NCBI GenBank assembly: GCA_904501985.1
Contig: CAJGCT010000019.1
Coordinates: forward strand, 1 to 29,981
DNA from: an uncultured Clostridia bacterium
GTDB lineage: Bacteria > Bacillota > Clostridia > Oscillospirales > CAG-272
Direction: 5' to 3'
DNA: 29,981 bases
Shown: one piece after another, positions 14,487 through 22,820 of the stretch
How positions within the stretch are numbered: the stretch's first letter is position 1
Layout: every line of letters starts with the position of its first letter
The notes under the pieces: generated by a model
The model's input: the letters and a program-made list of their open reading frames with translations, nothing else
Told to the model about the DNA's origin: nothing
The model's database searches: none
Program-made: the position numbers and the translations under genes

Positions 14487-15672
14487 AGTTATAAATTGGT
14501 TTTTCGGCTCTCAAAGCTACCGCATATCCTCCGAGAATGCCAATGCCGCGGCACATACGCTGACGCTGTCAGGTGCTGATGTCCGTAAAATGCGCGTAGT
14601 TGACGGTGAGCTGTATTTTACACTTCCCATGCGCGACTGCAAGGCGGTGGAGCATATTCTCGAAAACAAAGGTATCAGCGCAGAATGCGTTTCCCGTCAC
14701 GGACTTTTGTATCTTGTTCACCGCTATCGGCGCAGGTGGGGAATACCTATAGGAGTTTTGCTGTTTTTTGCGGTACTGTGGCTGTCCGAGCAGTTTATAT
14801 GGACCGTCGATGTATCGGGAAATACTGACATACCCTCCGACGTTATAACCCAGCGGCTTGACGCACTTGGATGCGGAATCGGCACGTATATACCTAAGGT
14901 TGATTTCGACGACCTCCACAACAGCTTTTTGCTTAAATACGACGATATCTCCTGGATATCCGTTAACGTGAGAGGGACGGCGGCGCACATAGAAGTGCGC
15001 GAGATGAAGCTGCCGGACAGAATAATTGATGAAGATGCCCCTCATAATTTGGTTGCGAGGGAAGACGGTATTATCGAATACATGGAGATACTGCGAGGCA
15101 CACCGGTTGCGCGCACAGACGAGCTTGTGCGGCGCGGTGAACTGCTTGCATCGGGCATTACAGAGGGGAAGCACGGTCTTATGTTCTCCCATGCCATGGG
15201 CAGTGTGATGGCAGAGGTGAAACGCAGTGCTCATATTGAAGTTCCTCTTGAATCTTACGTTCTTAATGCTACGGGCAATCAGTACAGTGAAAAATATTTG
15301 AACATTTTTGGAATTTCACTTAAATTTTTCGAAAACACAGAGAAAATGTCACAAGAATATGATAAAATAGAATATGAGATGTCGAATAGGCAAAAAAGAC
15401 TTCGTGTTTTTGACACCGTAGAGCTTCCCATAGCTATGAGCGAAATGGTTTTTTCGGAATATGAGCGTGTGCCGGTCATCCTTACCGAGGAAGAAGCCAA
15501 GGCGCAGGCATACCGCAGATTAAGAGATGAATGCACGGCACTTACTTCGGGGTGTGAATTGGTTTCGCGAAAAATTTCCGCAGGACTTTCGGGGAATGCT
15601 TATATTATCGACTGTGAGCTTACAGTCATTTGCGACATCGCCGAGGAGCGCCCCATATATACGGACAACTAA
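14476..15672 (+). CDS. yqfD: Sporulation protein YqfD
   Basis: A 398-residue membrane-anchored protein with a cytoplasmic N-terminal domain (1-88) and one clear membrane span (about 89-109, WGIPIGVLLFFAVLWLSEQF). A large extracytoplasmic part begins WTVDVSGN and contains repeated beta-rich, POTRA-like stretches (for example IWTVDVSGNTDIPSDVI). YqfD is a conserved endospore-former protein expressed in the mother cell; in Bacillus it is required for efficient sporulation. The ATG at 14476 lies inside the end of yqfC. The following phoH gene starts 17 bp after the stop, so a yqfC-yqfD-phoH-ybeY operon is likely. Confidence 0.92.
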   Translation: MTAKVINWFFGSQSYRISSENANAAAHTLTLSGADVRKMRVVDGELYFTLPMRDCKAVEHILENKGISAECVSRHGLLYLVHRYRRRWGIPIGVLLFFAVLWLSEQFIWTVDVSGNTDIPSDVITQRLDALGCGIGTYIPKVDFDDLHNSFLLKYDDISWISVNVRGTAAHIEVREMKLPDRIIDEDAPHNLVAREDGIIEYMEILRGTPVARTDELVRRGELLASGITEGKHGLMFSHAMGSVMAEVKRSAHIEVPLESYVLNATGNQYSEKYLNIFGISLKFFENTEKMSQEYDKIEYEMSNRQKRLRVFDTVELPIAMSEMVFSEYERVPVILTEEEAKAQAYRRLRDECTALTSGCELVSRKISAGLSGNAYIIDCELTVICDIAEERPIYTDN

Positions 15673-15689
15673 TATACAGGAGAAATAAT

Positions 15690-16700
15690 ATGCCTGAAAA
15701 AATAATACTGACAGATTCACCGGAACAGACTGCTATACTGTTCGGTGAGCTGGATGCCAATCTTGAAAAATTGGAGAGAGCCTTCGGGGTCACAATAAGG
15801 TCTCGTGACAGTGTAAACACCAGCGGAAGCGCGGTAAGTGTAAACGGTGCCGACCTTGCCGCAGTGGAGCGCGCGGTGGATGCCCTTGGCTATCTTAAAC
15901 GGATGGCAAAGCTCAATAACGCTCTTACCGAGCAGAATGTGGATTATGTTATTGACATGGTAAGTGACGGAAAGAAAAACGAGCTTTCCGAGCTTGACGA
16001 CGATGCTATCTGCCTTACCACACGCGGAAAACCCATAAAGGCAAAAACCGTCGGACAGAAGAAATATGTAAATGCCATAAAAAAGAATACTGTTGTTATG
16101 GGAGTTGGCCCTGCCGGTACAGGTAAGACGTTTCTTGCCGTGGCAATGGCTGTGACCGCGCTGAAGTCAAAGCAGGTGGAACGCATAATCCTGACCAGAC
16201 CTGCGGTTGAAGCCGGAGAAAAGCTGGGATTTTTGCCGGGCGACCTTCAGAACAAAATCGACCCGTATCTGCGCCCCCTTTACGATGCGCTTTATGAGAT
16301 GCTTGGCACGGAAGCGTATCAGCGATATATAGAGCGCGGCGTGATTGAGATAGCCCCCCTTGCATATATGCGCGGACGTACTCTTGACGATTCGTTTATT
16401 ATATTGGACGAAGCACAGAATACCACTCCGGAACAGATGAAAATGTTCTTAACCCGTCTCGGATTCAACTCCAAAGCGGTCGTTACGGGAGACCTTACGC
16501 AGACGGACCTGCCTTTCGGCAAAAAGAGCGGTCTTGCGGAGGCGGTGAAAATACTTGAGGGCATTGACGATATCGCAGTGCACCGCTTCAGTGAGCACGA
16601 TGTGGTACGCCACAGACTTGTTCAAAAAATAATTTTGGCATATGAAAATTACGATAAATCAAAGCAGAAGTATAAGATGAGAAAGGACAATGAACAATGA
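15690..16700 (+). CDS. phoH: PhoH family ATPase
   Basis: A 336-residue cytoplasmic P-loop protein. An N-terminal PhoH-specific region (about 1-110) precedes the ATPase core with Walker A GPAGTGKT (140-147) and the family motif RPAVEAGEKLGFLPGDLQ (170-187). Walker B IILDEAQN (237-244) and the sensor region TRLGFNSKAVVTGDLTQTD follow. PhoH proteins are RNA-linked ATPases with probable helicase or RNase-associated roles, often encoded beside ybeY. The start ATG 15690 follows AGGAG by 6-7 nt; the frame continues upstream to 15630 over the yqfD end, without support. It overlaps ybeY by 4 bp (ATGA). Confidence 0.95.
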   Translation: MPEKIILTDSPEQTAILFGELDANLEKLERAFGVTIRSRDSVNTSGSAVSVNGADLAAVERAVDALGYLKRMAKLNNALTEQNVDYVIDMVSDGKKNELSELDDDAICLTTRGKPIKAKTVGQKKYVNAIKKNTVVMGVGPAGTGKTFLAVAMAVTALKSKQVERIILTRPAVEAGEKLGFLPGDLQNKIDPYLRPLYDALYEMLGTEAYQRYIERGVIEIAPLAYMRGRTLDDSFIILDEAQNTTPEQMKMFLTRLGFNSKAVVTGDLTQTDLPFGKKSGLAEAVKILEGIDDIAVHRFSEHDVVRHRLVQKIILAYENYDKSKQKYKMRKDNEQ

Positions 16701-17173
16701 GACATTATATTCATTTTACAAACGAGCAGGACAAAGAAAACGTAACAGCGGAGCTTCGCTGTCTTGTAAAGGCGGCGATATACGCATCCCTTGCATACGA
16801 GGATTTTCAGTGCAGTGCGGAGGTCTCCGTAACATTTACAGACGATGAGGGCATACACGAGATAAACCGTGAGCACCGTGATACCGACTCTGCAACGGAT
16901 GTGCTTTCCTTCCCCATGATGAGCGAGGACGGCGAGTATGATATCAATATGGGCAACGAAGCCGTTATACTCGGCGACATCGTAATCTCGCTTGAGCGTG
17001 CACGCGCACAGGCGGCGGAATTCGGTCACAGCTATACACGCGAAGTGGCGTTTCTTACCGTACATTCCGTGCTTCATCTTCTCGGATACGACCATGTGAC
17101 TTCCGAGGAGGATGAAAAGGAAATGTGCCAGAAGCAGGAAGCAATACTCGAATATATGGGGATTACCCGATAA
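16697..17173 (+). CDS. ybeY: Endoribonuclease YbeY
   Basis: A 158-residue zinc protein that acts in 16S rRNA 3'-end maturation and ribosome quality control. The metal site is the complete H-x3-H-x5-H motif: H123, H127, H133 (HSVLHLLGYDH). The upstream conserved segments DVLSFPM (68-74) and LGDIVIS (92-98) are also intact. The start codon overlaps the phoH stop as ATGA, which couples their translation. The Bacillus neighbours pgpH (before) and dgkA and cdd (after) are absent. The gene ends about 10 bp before a new promoter that serves era. Confidence 0.96.
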   Translation: MRHYIHFTNEQDKENVTAELRCLVKAAIYASLAYEDFQCSAEVSVTFTDDEGIHEINREHRDTDSATDVLSFPMMSEDGEYDINMGNEAVILGDIVISLERARAQAAEFGHSYTREVAFLTVHSVLHLLGYDHVTSEEDEKEMCQKQEAILEYMGITR

Positions 17174-17183
17174 AATTTCGTTA

Positions 17184-17212
17184 TAGACAAACGGCAGTGC
17201 TTGTGGTATAAT
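17184..17212 (+). promoter_or_regulatory. Promoter of era-recO
   Basis: TAGACA (17184-17189), a 17-bp spacer and TATAAT (17207-17212) preceded by TGG (extended -10). It starts 10 bases after the ybeY stop codon. Confidence 0.8.
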
Positions 17213-17263
17213 TGTAATATACTTTATTACCGCATAACGAATACACCAAAAGGATATAAGAAA

Positions 17264-18148
17264 ATGACAAAAACAGGCTTTATAGCTATAGTCGGACGCC
17301 CAAATGTGGGAAAATCAACTCTTCTTAACGCCATTCTCGGCGAGAAGGTATCCATAGTTTCAAGTAAACCTCAAACTACACGAAACCGAATTACCGGTAT
17401 ACTTACAGAGGGAGACAATCAGTTTGTTTTCCTTGATACTCCCGGTATGCTCTCTCCCAAGAATAAGCTTGGAGATTATATGGTAAAGACCATCAATTCC
17501 GCAATCGGTGAGGTTGATGCGGCGATTCTTGTGGTGGATGCCGCAAAGTCGGTGTCCGATATTGAGACCTCACTCCTTAAACGCTTCAACAAGCAGGAGA
17601 TACCGGTTATACTTGCAATAAATAAGACCGACACTGTCAATGCCACTAAGGTTGCGGAGTGCATTATGGCGTATTCGGCGCTGTGCGATTTTGCGGCGGT
17701 GATACCCATGTCAGCCGCAAAAGGCGAGGGCGTGCATATCGTTACCGTGGAAGCAGGAAAGCTGCTTCATGAAAGCGGTTGGTTCTTCCCGGAGGATATG
17801 TATACCGATCAGCCGGAGCGAGTGCTTGCGTCGGAGATCATCCGCGAAAAGCTGCTCCGTACCCTTAACGATGAGATCCCCCACGGTACAGCGGTAGTTA
17901 TCGAAGCCTTTGAAGAGAAGAAGACCATTATTAAAATAAGAGCCGAGATCTACTGCGAGAAGGATTCACACAAGGGAATCATTATAGGTAAGCGTGGCGC
18001 GGCACTTAAAAAAGTGGGCACATGGGCGAGAGAGGATATGGAAGCCTTTTTCGGTACTCAGGTGCATCTCGATCTTTGGGTTAAGGTTAAGGAGAATTGG
18101 CGCGACAACGCAGGGCTTTTAAACAGCTTCGGCTTTACAGAGGAATAA
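17264..18148 (+). CDS. era: GTPase Era
   Basis: A 294-residue GTPase that binds the 3' end of 16S rRNA and helps small-subunit assembly. All G motifs are visible: G1 GRPNVGKS (11-18), G3 DTPG, G4 NKTD and G5 SAAK. The C-terminal KH domain carries GIIIGKRGAALKKVG. The start ATG 17264 is 7 nt after AGGATA; an upstream extension to 17201 would cross the promoter and is rejected. The recO start codon follows the stop directly with no gap. Confidence 0.97.
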   Translation: MTKTGFIAIVGRPNVGKSTLLNAILGEKVSIVSSKPQTTRNRITGILTEGDNQFVFLDTPGMLSPKNKLGDYMVKTINSAIGEVDAAILVVDAAKSVSDIETSLLKRFNKQEIPVILAINKTDTVNATKVAECIMAYSALCDFAAVIPMSAAKGEGVHIVTVEAGKLLHESGWFFPEDMYTDQPERVLASEIIREKLLRTLNDEIPHGTAVVIEAFEEKKTIIKIRAEIYCEKDSHKGIIIGKRGAALKKVGTWAREDMEAFFGTQVHLDLWVKVKENWRDNAGLLNSFGFTEE

Positions 18149-18943
18149 ATGCTGTACACCGTAAAGGGGCTTGTCCTCCGTGAAACGGTGGTCAATGCCA
18201 ATGCAAGATATATAAACATACTCACAGCCGAGCACGGCCGTATTTCGGTGATGGTGCGCGGTGCTGTGAGACTTCGCGGACGTTTTACGGGATCAACCAA
18301 GATTTTCTGTTACAGCGAGTTCGTGCTCTACGAGAGGGACGGCAAATATACTCTCAACGATTCTACGCTCATTGAAAATTATTTTAACCTCTGCGAAGAT
18401 TTCGATAAAATGACGGTTGGGACATATGTGCTGAATACTGCCGAGTATGTTGCAAGCGAGGAGCAGCCCGAACCGGAGATGCTCCGTCTTGCCCTTAACA
18501 CTCTGTGGGCACTTACTCACTATAAGGACAAGGATCTGCGGCTTATCAAAGGTGTGTATGAAATGCGCCTTGCCGCCATCTGCGGCTTTGCGCCCAACAT
18601 AGTAAACTGTCAGGTATGCGGTCACGGTGTTGAGGATGAGGATATGCTTCTTAACGTGATGGCAGGAAGCATGACCTGCAAAAAATGCGCGGACAAGGTT
18701 CGAAAGCAAACCTTTATTGAAGATGAGCGGACAGTTGATAAGATGAATACCGCTCAGATAATACTGCCGCTGTCTCCGGCTTCCGTGCTTGCCATGCAGC
18801 ACGCAATATATGCGGATATGCAAAGGCTGTTTTCCTTTACTCTCGCCCCTGAATGTATACCCGAATTTTCCTCGTCCTGCGAGAAATATCTTGAAAACCA
18901 CGTGGATCACCGTTTTTCGGTGCTTGATATGCTGGCGTGGTAG
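18149..18943 (+). CDS. recO: DNA repair protein RecO
   Basis: A 264-residue recombination mediator that loads RecA with RecR onto SSB-coated DNA. The N-terminal OB fold is visible (TVKGLVLRETVVNANARYINILTAEHG...). The helical C-terminal domain holds a Cys4 zinc finger, with CQVC and CKKC pairs about 27 residues apart. The start ATG directly abuts the era stop, and its ribosome binding site (AGAGGAA) lies within the era 3' end. mutS2 follows after 26 bp. Confidence 0.95.
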   Translation: MLYTVKGLVLRETVVNANARYINILTAEHGRISVMVRGAVRLRGRFTGSTKIFCYSEFVLYERDGKYTLNDSTLIENYFNLCEDFDKMTVGTYVLNTAEYVASEEQPEPEMLRLALNTLWALTHYKDKDLRLIKGVYEMRLAAICGFAPNIVNCQVCGHGVEDEDMLLNVMAGSMTCKKCADKVRKQTFIEDERTVDKMNTAQIILPLSPASVLAMQHAIYADMQRLFSFTLAPECIPEFSSSCEKYLENHVDHRFSVLDMLAW

Positions 18944-18969
18944 CACTGTACCCGAAAGGAATGTTATAA

Positions 18970-21360
18970 TTGAGTAATTACAAAAGAGCGATAAAAACGC
19001 TGGAATACGATAAAATACTTTTAATGCTTGCGGAGCGTGCTCCCACCGAGGGCGCACGGGAATTGGCACTTGCCCTGAGACCGGAAAATGATCCTGACCG
19101 CATCATTCGTATGCAGAGGGAAACCACCGAGGCAAAGGCAATGCAGAACATCAAGGGAATGCCATCCTTCGGAAGAGTCAAGGATGTGTGCGATGCCGCA
19201 GAGCGTGCGGCAAAGGGCGCGGTGCTCAGTCAGAGGGAGCTTCTTGATATTGCCAATGTTCTTCGCACCTCACGCTCGCTTCTTGAATACGGCAGGACAG
19301 ATCGCAGAGAGAGTGCTTCAATCGACAGCATATTTGAGCGGCTTATTCCAAATAAGAAGCTTGAGGATCGCATATATACCGCTATCGTTTCCGAGGATAC
19401 CGTTGCCGATGAGGCAAGCCCGGAGCTTTCGGCTATCCGCCGCAAGATGAAGAATACCAACAATCGTATCAAAGATTCACTTCAGAGTTTTGTCAGCGGT
19501 GCGTATTCCAAATATCTTCAGGAAAACATCATAACCATGCGTAACGGGCGGTATGTTATCCCCGTTAAGGTTGAGTGCAAAAACGATGTGCGCGGTCTTG
19601 TTCACGATACCTCCGCATCGGGTGCGACTCTGTTTATTGAGCCGCTTTCTGTTGTTGAAGCAAACAACGAGCTTCGTGTGCTTCAGGTTAAAGAGGCAAA
19701 TGAGATCGAGCGCATATTAACGGAGCTTTCAGCATTGTGCGGCGAGATAGAGCAGGCTGTAAAATTAAATTACAGAAACATTACCGAGCTTGCGTTTATA
19801 TTCGCAAAAAGTGAGCTTTCCTTTAAGCTTGACGGAACTCCTGCACGTATCACGGGCGAGCGCCGTATGAATCTTGTGCGTGCGCGCCATCCCCTGCTTG
19901 ATCCTGCCAAGGTAGTGCCCATTACGGTGACGCTTGGGGGTGATATGAGCACCGTGGTTATCACGGGTCCCAATACGGGCGGTAAGACCGTTACCATAAA
20001 AACTCTCGGTCTGTTTGCCCTTATGGCACAGTCCGGACTTCATATACCGGCTTCCGACACGTCAGAGATATGCATTTTTGACGATATATTCGCCGATATC
20101 GGCGACGAGCAGTCTATTGAGCAGTCCCTGTCCACATTCTCGTCCCATATGGTCAATATAGTGGGCATCACCGAAAAGGTGAATGCACGCTCGCTTGTGC
20201 TCATTGACGAGCTTGGTGCCGGAACCGACCCTGTGGAGGGTGCGGCACTTGCTATCGCGGTGCTGGAAAAAGTCCGCTCGGTTGGCGCACTGTGTGCGGC
20301 AACTACCCATTATGCGGAGCTTAAGGCATTCGCGCTTGAAACTCCCGGATTTGTAAATGCATCCTGCGAGTTTGACGTCAACACCCTTAAACCCACATAC
20401 CGCCTCATTATAGGAACTCCGGGCAAATCCAACGCTTTTGCCATTTCCTCGAAGCTTGGACTTTCCGATGCTATCGTAAACCGCGCAAAGGAGCTTGTCA
20501 GCGAGGAAAACAAGCATTTTGAAGACGTAATAGAGAAGCTTGAGGCAAGCCGTCTTGAAATGGACCGAAACCGTGCCGAGGCTGAACGCCTGCGTCGGGA
20601 ATTTGAGGCATACAAGGCGGAAAACGAGAAGAAAATCGCCGACCAGCTCGCCACGGCTGAACGAGAGCTTGAAAAAGCTCGCTCACAGGCTGTATCTATC
20701 GTGGAAAGCGCGAAAATTTCCAGCGAATACGTGATGGAACAGCTTGAAAAGGTGAAAAAGGAGCGAGAGAGTGCAAATCTTGCCTCTGCGCTTGAAGAAT
20801 CCAGACGCAACATCAGAAAGCATCTTCGCGAGAGCGACAACAGGATAAATCCCGTTATCGAAAAGGTTGCGGAGGATTATGTACTGCCCCGTCCCCTTAA
20901 AAAGGGTGACGATGTCCTGCTTATAAACATAAATAAGAAGGGCGTAGTCCTTGACGATCCGGATAAGGACGGAAACGTTAATGTGCAGGCAGGTATCATT
21001 AAAACACGTACCAAGGTGTCAAATCTTATGCTGCTTGACGAGAACAAGGTGACCTTTACCGATGCCCAGAAAAAGCAGATCGCGGCGGACAAGTACCGTG
21101 TGACGGTTTCAAGAGATTTCAAAAATGAAATTGACCTTCGCGGTCTGAACGGTGACGATGCTTGGTACATGGTTGACAAATATTTCGACGAGGCACACAT
21201 TGCAGGTATTCACTCCCTCCGGCTTATTCACGGCAAAGGTACAGGTGCACTTAAAAATGCCCTGTGGCAGTATCTCAAAAGAGACCCACGTGTGATATCC
21301 TACCGCTACGGCAAATACGGCGAGGGCGATCTCGGCGTTACGGTAGTGGAAGTAAAGTAA
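18970..21360 (+). CDS. mutS2: MutS2 ATPase/endonuclease
   Basis: A 796-residue MutS2 homolog. The N-terminal lever/clamp regions precede the ATPase core with Walker A GPNTGGKT (333-340), the MutS2 signature IFADIGDEQSIEQSLSTFSSH, and Walker B LVLIDELGAGTDP (409-421). A long coiled coil (about 510-625) and a KOW-like segment follow. The C-terminal Smr nuclease domain (about 721-796) has the LRG and HGKGTG motifs. MutS2 is not a mismatch repair factor in most bacteria: it suppresses recombination or, in Bacillus, rescues collided ribosomes. The start is TTG 18970 with AAAGGA about 9 nt upstream; no in-frame ATG is well placed. Confidence 0.96.
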   Translation: MSNYKRAIKTLEYDKILLMLAERAPTEGARELALALRPENDPDRIIRMQRETTEAKAMQNIKGMPSFGRVKDVCDAAERAAKGAVLSQRELLDIANVLRTSRSLLEYGRTDRRESASIDSIFERLIPNKKLEDRIYTAIVSEDTVADEASPELSAIRRKMKNTNNRIKDSLQSFVSGAYSKYLQENIITMRNGRYVIPVKVECKNDVRGLVHDTSASGATLFIEPLSVVEANNELRVLQVKEANEIERILTELSALCGEIEQAVKLNYRNITELAFIFAKSELSFKLDGTPARITGERRMNLVRARHPLLDPAKVVPITVTLGGDMSTVVITGPNTGGKTVTIKTLGLFALMAQSGLHIPASDTSEICIFDDIFADIGDEQSIEQSLSTFSSHMVNIVGITEKVNARSLVLIDELGAGTDPVEGAALAIAVLEKVRSVGALCAATTHYAELKAFALETPGFVNASCEFDVNTLKPTYRLIIGTPGKSNAFAISSKLGLSDAIVNRAKELVSEENKHFEDVIEKLEASRLEMDRNRAEAERLRREFEAYKAENEKKIADQLATAERELEKARSQAVSIVESAKISSEYVMEQLEKVKKERESANLASALEESRRNIRKHLRESDNRINPVIEKVAEDYVLPRPLKKGDDVLLININKKGVVLDDPDKDGNVNVQAGIIKTRTKVSNLMLLDENKVTFTDAQKKQIAADKYRVTVSRDFKNEIDLRGLNGDDAWYMVDKYFDEAHIAGIHSLRLIHGKGTGALKNALWQYLKRDPRVISYRYGKYGEGDLGVTVVEVK

Positions 21361-21369
21361 CCTTTTGAT

Positions 21370-21819
21370 ATGTCACATATAAGTGCTATTTGCAAGCGTT
21401 TATTTGCCGCAGGATTGTTACTGATATGCTTTGCATCTGTATTTACGGGATGCGCGAGTGACGGAATAGACCTGCTTGTCTCGGGCGATACCTTCAAGCT
21501 TTCTCTTGAAGATGAGTTTGACTACGAAAGCTATCTTGAGGAGCTGAAAGACAGAGCCGATTCGGCTGCCGCGCTTAACACTGAGTCTGTTCCATATGAA
21601 AGCGTGCCGGCGGCGGATACACTGTCAGGCTTTGAGACATCTGCCTCCGATGATATCTCTGTACCCGAAAATGTGGTATATTGGGTAAAGACAGGCGAGG
21701 TATGGCATACGAGAATTGACTGTTCAAGCCTGTCGCGCTCTAAGGATATAATTTCGGGCAGCGTGGAAGCGGCATTGCAGAACGGCAAAACACGTGCCTG
21801 CAAGAGATGCGCAGGCTGA
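21370..21819 (+). CDS. Small lipoprotein with C-terminal Cys/His module
   Basis: A 149-residue predicted lipoprotein. A basic N-terminus (MSHISAICKR), a hydrophobic core and the lipobox VFTGC place the lipidated cysteine at C28. An acidic, serine-rich linker (about 30-100) follows. The last 45 residues carry VYWVKTGEVWHTRIDCSSLSRSK ... ACKRCAG, in which H113, C118, C144 and C147 are spaced like a small metal-binding or disulphide module. Similar W/YH-x3-x-C...C-x-x-C tails occur at the ends of many extracellular clostridial proteins (recollection). The function is unknown. The gene starts 9 bp after mutS2 with a weak ribosome binding site, so expression may depend on mutS2 translation. Confidence 0.78.
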   Translation: MSHISAICKRLFAAGLLLICFASVFTGCASDGIDLLVSGDTFKLSLEDEFDYESYLEELKDRADSAAALNTESVPYESVPAADTLSGFETSASDDISVPENVVYWVKTGEVWHTRIDCSSLSRSKDIISGSVEAALQNGKTRACKRCAG

Positions 21820-21948
21820 TACGTTTTTAAAAGCATATTACCTGCGATGTCTAAATTGTCAACGAAATATAAATTTACAATCAAAAAGCCTTATGACTGT
21901 CAAAAACCGATATTAAATAAAAAAAAGACTTTATTTTTCAGAAAAAAT

Positions 21949-21958
21949 TTGATATAAT
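21949..21958 (+). promoter_or_regulatory. Probable promoter (extended -10) of the sugar isomerase pair
   Basis: TTGATATAAT gives a TATAAT -10 (21953-21958) with an upstream TG at the extended position. The -35 region (TTTATT) is poor. It lies 43 bases before the start codon, at the end of an AT-rich 180-bp intergenic stretch. Confidence 0.5.
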
Positions 21959-22001
21959 GTAATTGTAAAATGAAATTTATTACTATAAAGGAGAAATTGT
22001 C

Positions 22002-22790
22002 ATGTCAGAAAAAATGATTCTCGGCGCTCAGATGTATACCATCCGAAAGTTTGCTTCTAACAACGAGGATTTTGCCCGTTCCATGGAGAAGCTTGCAAAG
22101 ATCGGCTACAAGTATGTTCAGGTATCCGGTATCGGCAAGGATGTTACTCCCGATGCAATTGCCAAAGCATCCAAGGACACAGGACTTAAGATCGTGCTCA
22201 CTCATACCGATATGAATAGAGTAATCGAGGAAACCGATGCCGTTATAGAGGAGCATACGCTCTATGGCTGTGACTGTGTTGGAATCGGCGGCGGATGGAT
22301 GTACAAGCCTTTCAATGCCGAGGCAATAGACGATATGACCGGTAAGCTTGCGGCTGCTATTGAAAAGATAACGGCTGCCGGCAAGACATTTGCATACCAT
22401 AATCATAAGTTTGAGTATGAGCGCGGAGCCGACGGAAAGCTTTTCCTTGATAAAATTCTTGAAAAATCACCTAAGATGATGCTTACTCTCGACCTTTATT
22501 GGGTGCAGGCAGGAGGTGCCGATCCTGCTGTGGATATCGAAAAATATGCGGACAAGATATATACCACACATTTCAAGGATATGCGTATTGTAGAAAATGA
22601 GCAGAAGTACGCAGAAGTGCTTGAAGGCAACATGAACTACGACAGAATTATTGAGGCGTGCCTGAAGTGCGGCGTTAAGCGTCACATGGTAGAACAGGAT
22701 GATGTTCTTCCCGGTCAGGATCCTTTTGACTGTCTCGAAACCAGCTATAAGAATGTTATGGCACGTTACGGACAGTATTTCGAACAGTAA
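22002..22790 (+). CDS. Sugar phosphate isomerase/epimerase-like TIM-barrel protein (first of two)
   Basis: A 262-residue protein of the xylose isomerase-like TIM-barrel (AP endonuclease 2) superfamily. Likely metal-site residues lie in AYHNHKFEYE (131-140), LTLDLYW (161-167, D164), TTHFKDM (188-194, H190) and HMVEQDD (228-234, E231). Family members isomerise or epimerise free or phosphorylated sugars and cyclitols; the substrate cannot be told. The start ATG follows AAAGGAG by 9 nt. The next gene, another member of the superfamily, follows after 30 bp, so the two are probably cotranscribed and may act in sequence. Their position before rhaB suggests a role in deoxyhexose or pentose metabolism (inference). 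Confidence 0.88.
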   Translation: MSEKMILGAQMYTIRKFASNNEDFARSMEKLAKIGYKYVQVSGIGKDVTPDAIAKASKDTGLKIVLTHTDMNRVIEETDAVIEEHTLYGCDCVGIGGGWMYKPFNAEAIDDMTGKLAAAIEKITAAGKTFAYHNHKFEYERGADGKLFLDKILEKSPKMMLTLDLYWVQAGGADPAVDIEKYADKIYTTHFKDMRIVENEQKYAEVLEGNMNYDRIIEACLKCGVKRHMVEQDDVLPGQDPFDCLETSYKNVMARYGQYFEQ

Positions 22791-22820
22791 TTTTAAAATA
22801 ATAATCAGGAGGAAAAGAAA

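Noticed and set aside
18293..19069. 258-codon minus-strand frame across recO and the mutS2 start
   Set aside because: It is antisense to two conserved genes and has no family-like motif.
20310..20840. 176-codon minus-strand, serine/arginine-rich frame
   Set aside because: It is the complement of the mutS2 coiled coil; the biased composition reflects Glu/Lys codons on the other strand.
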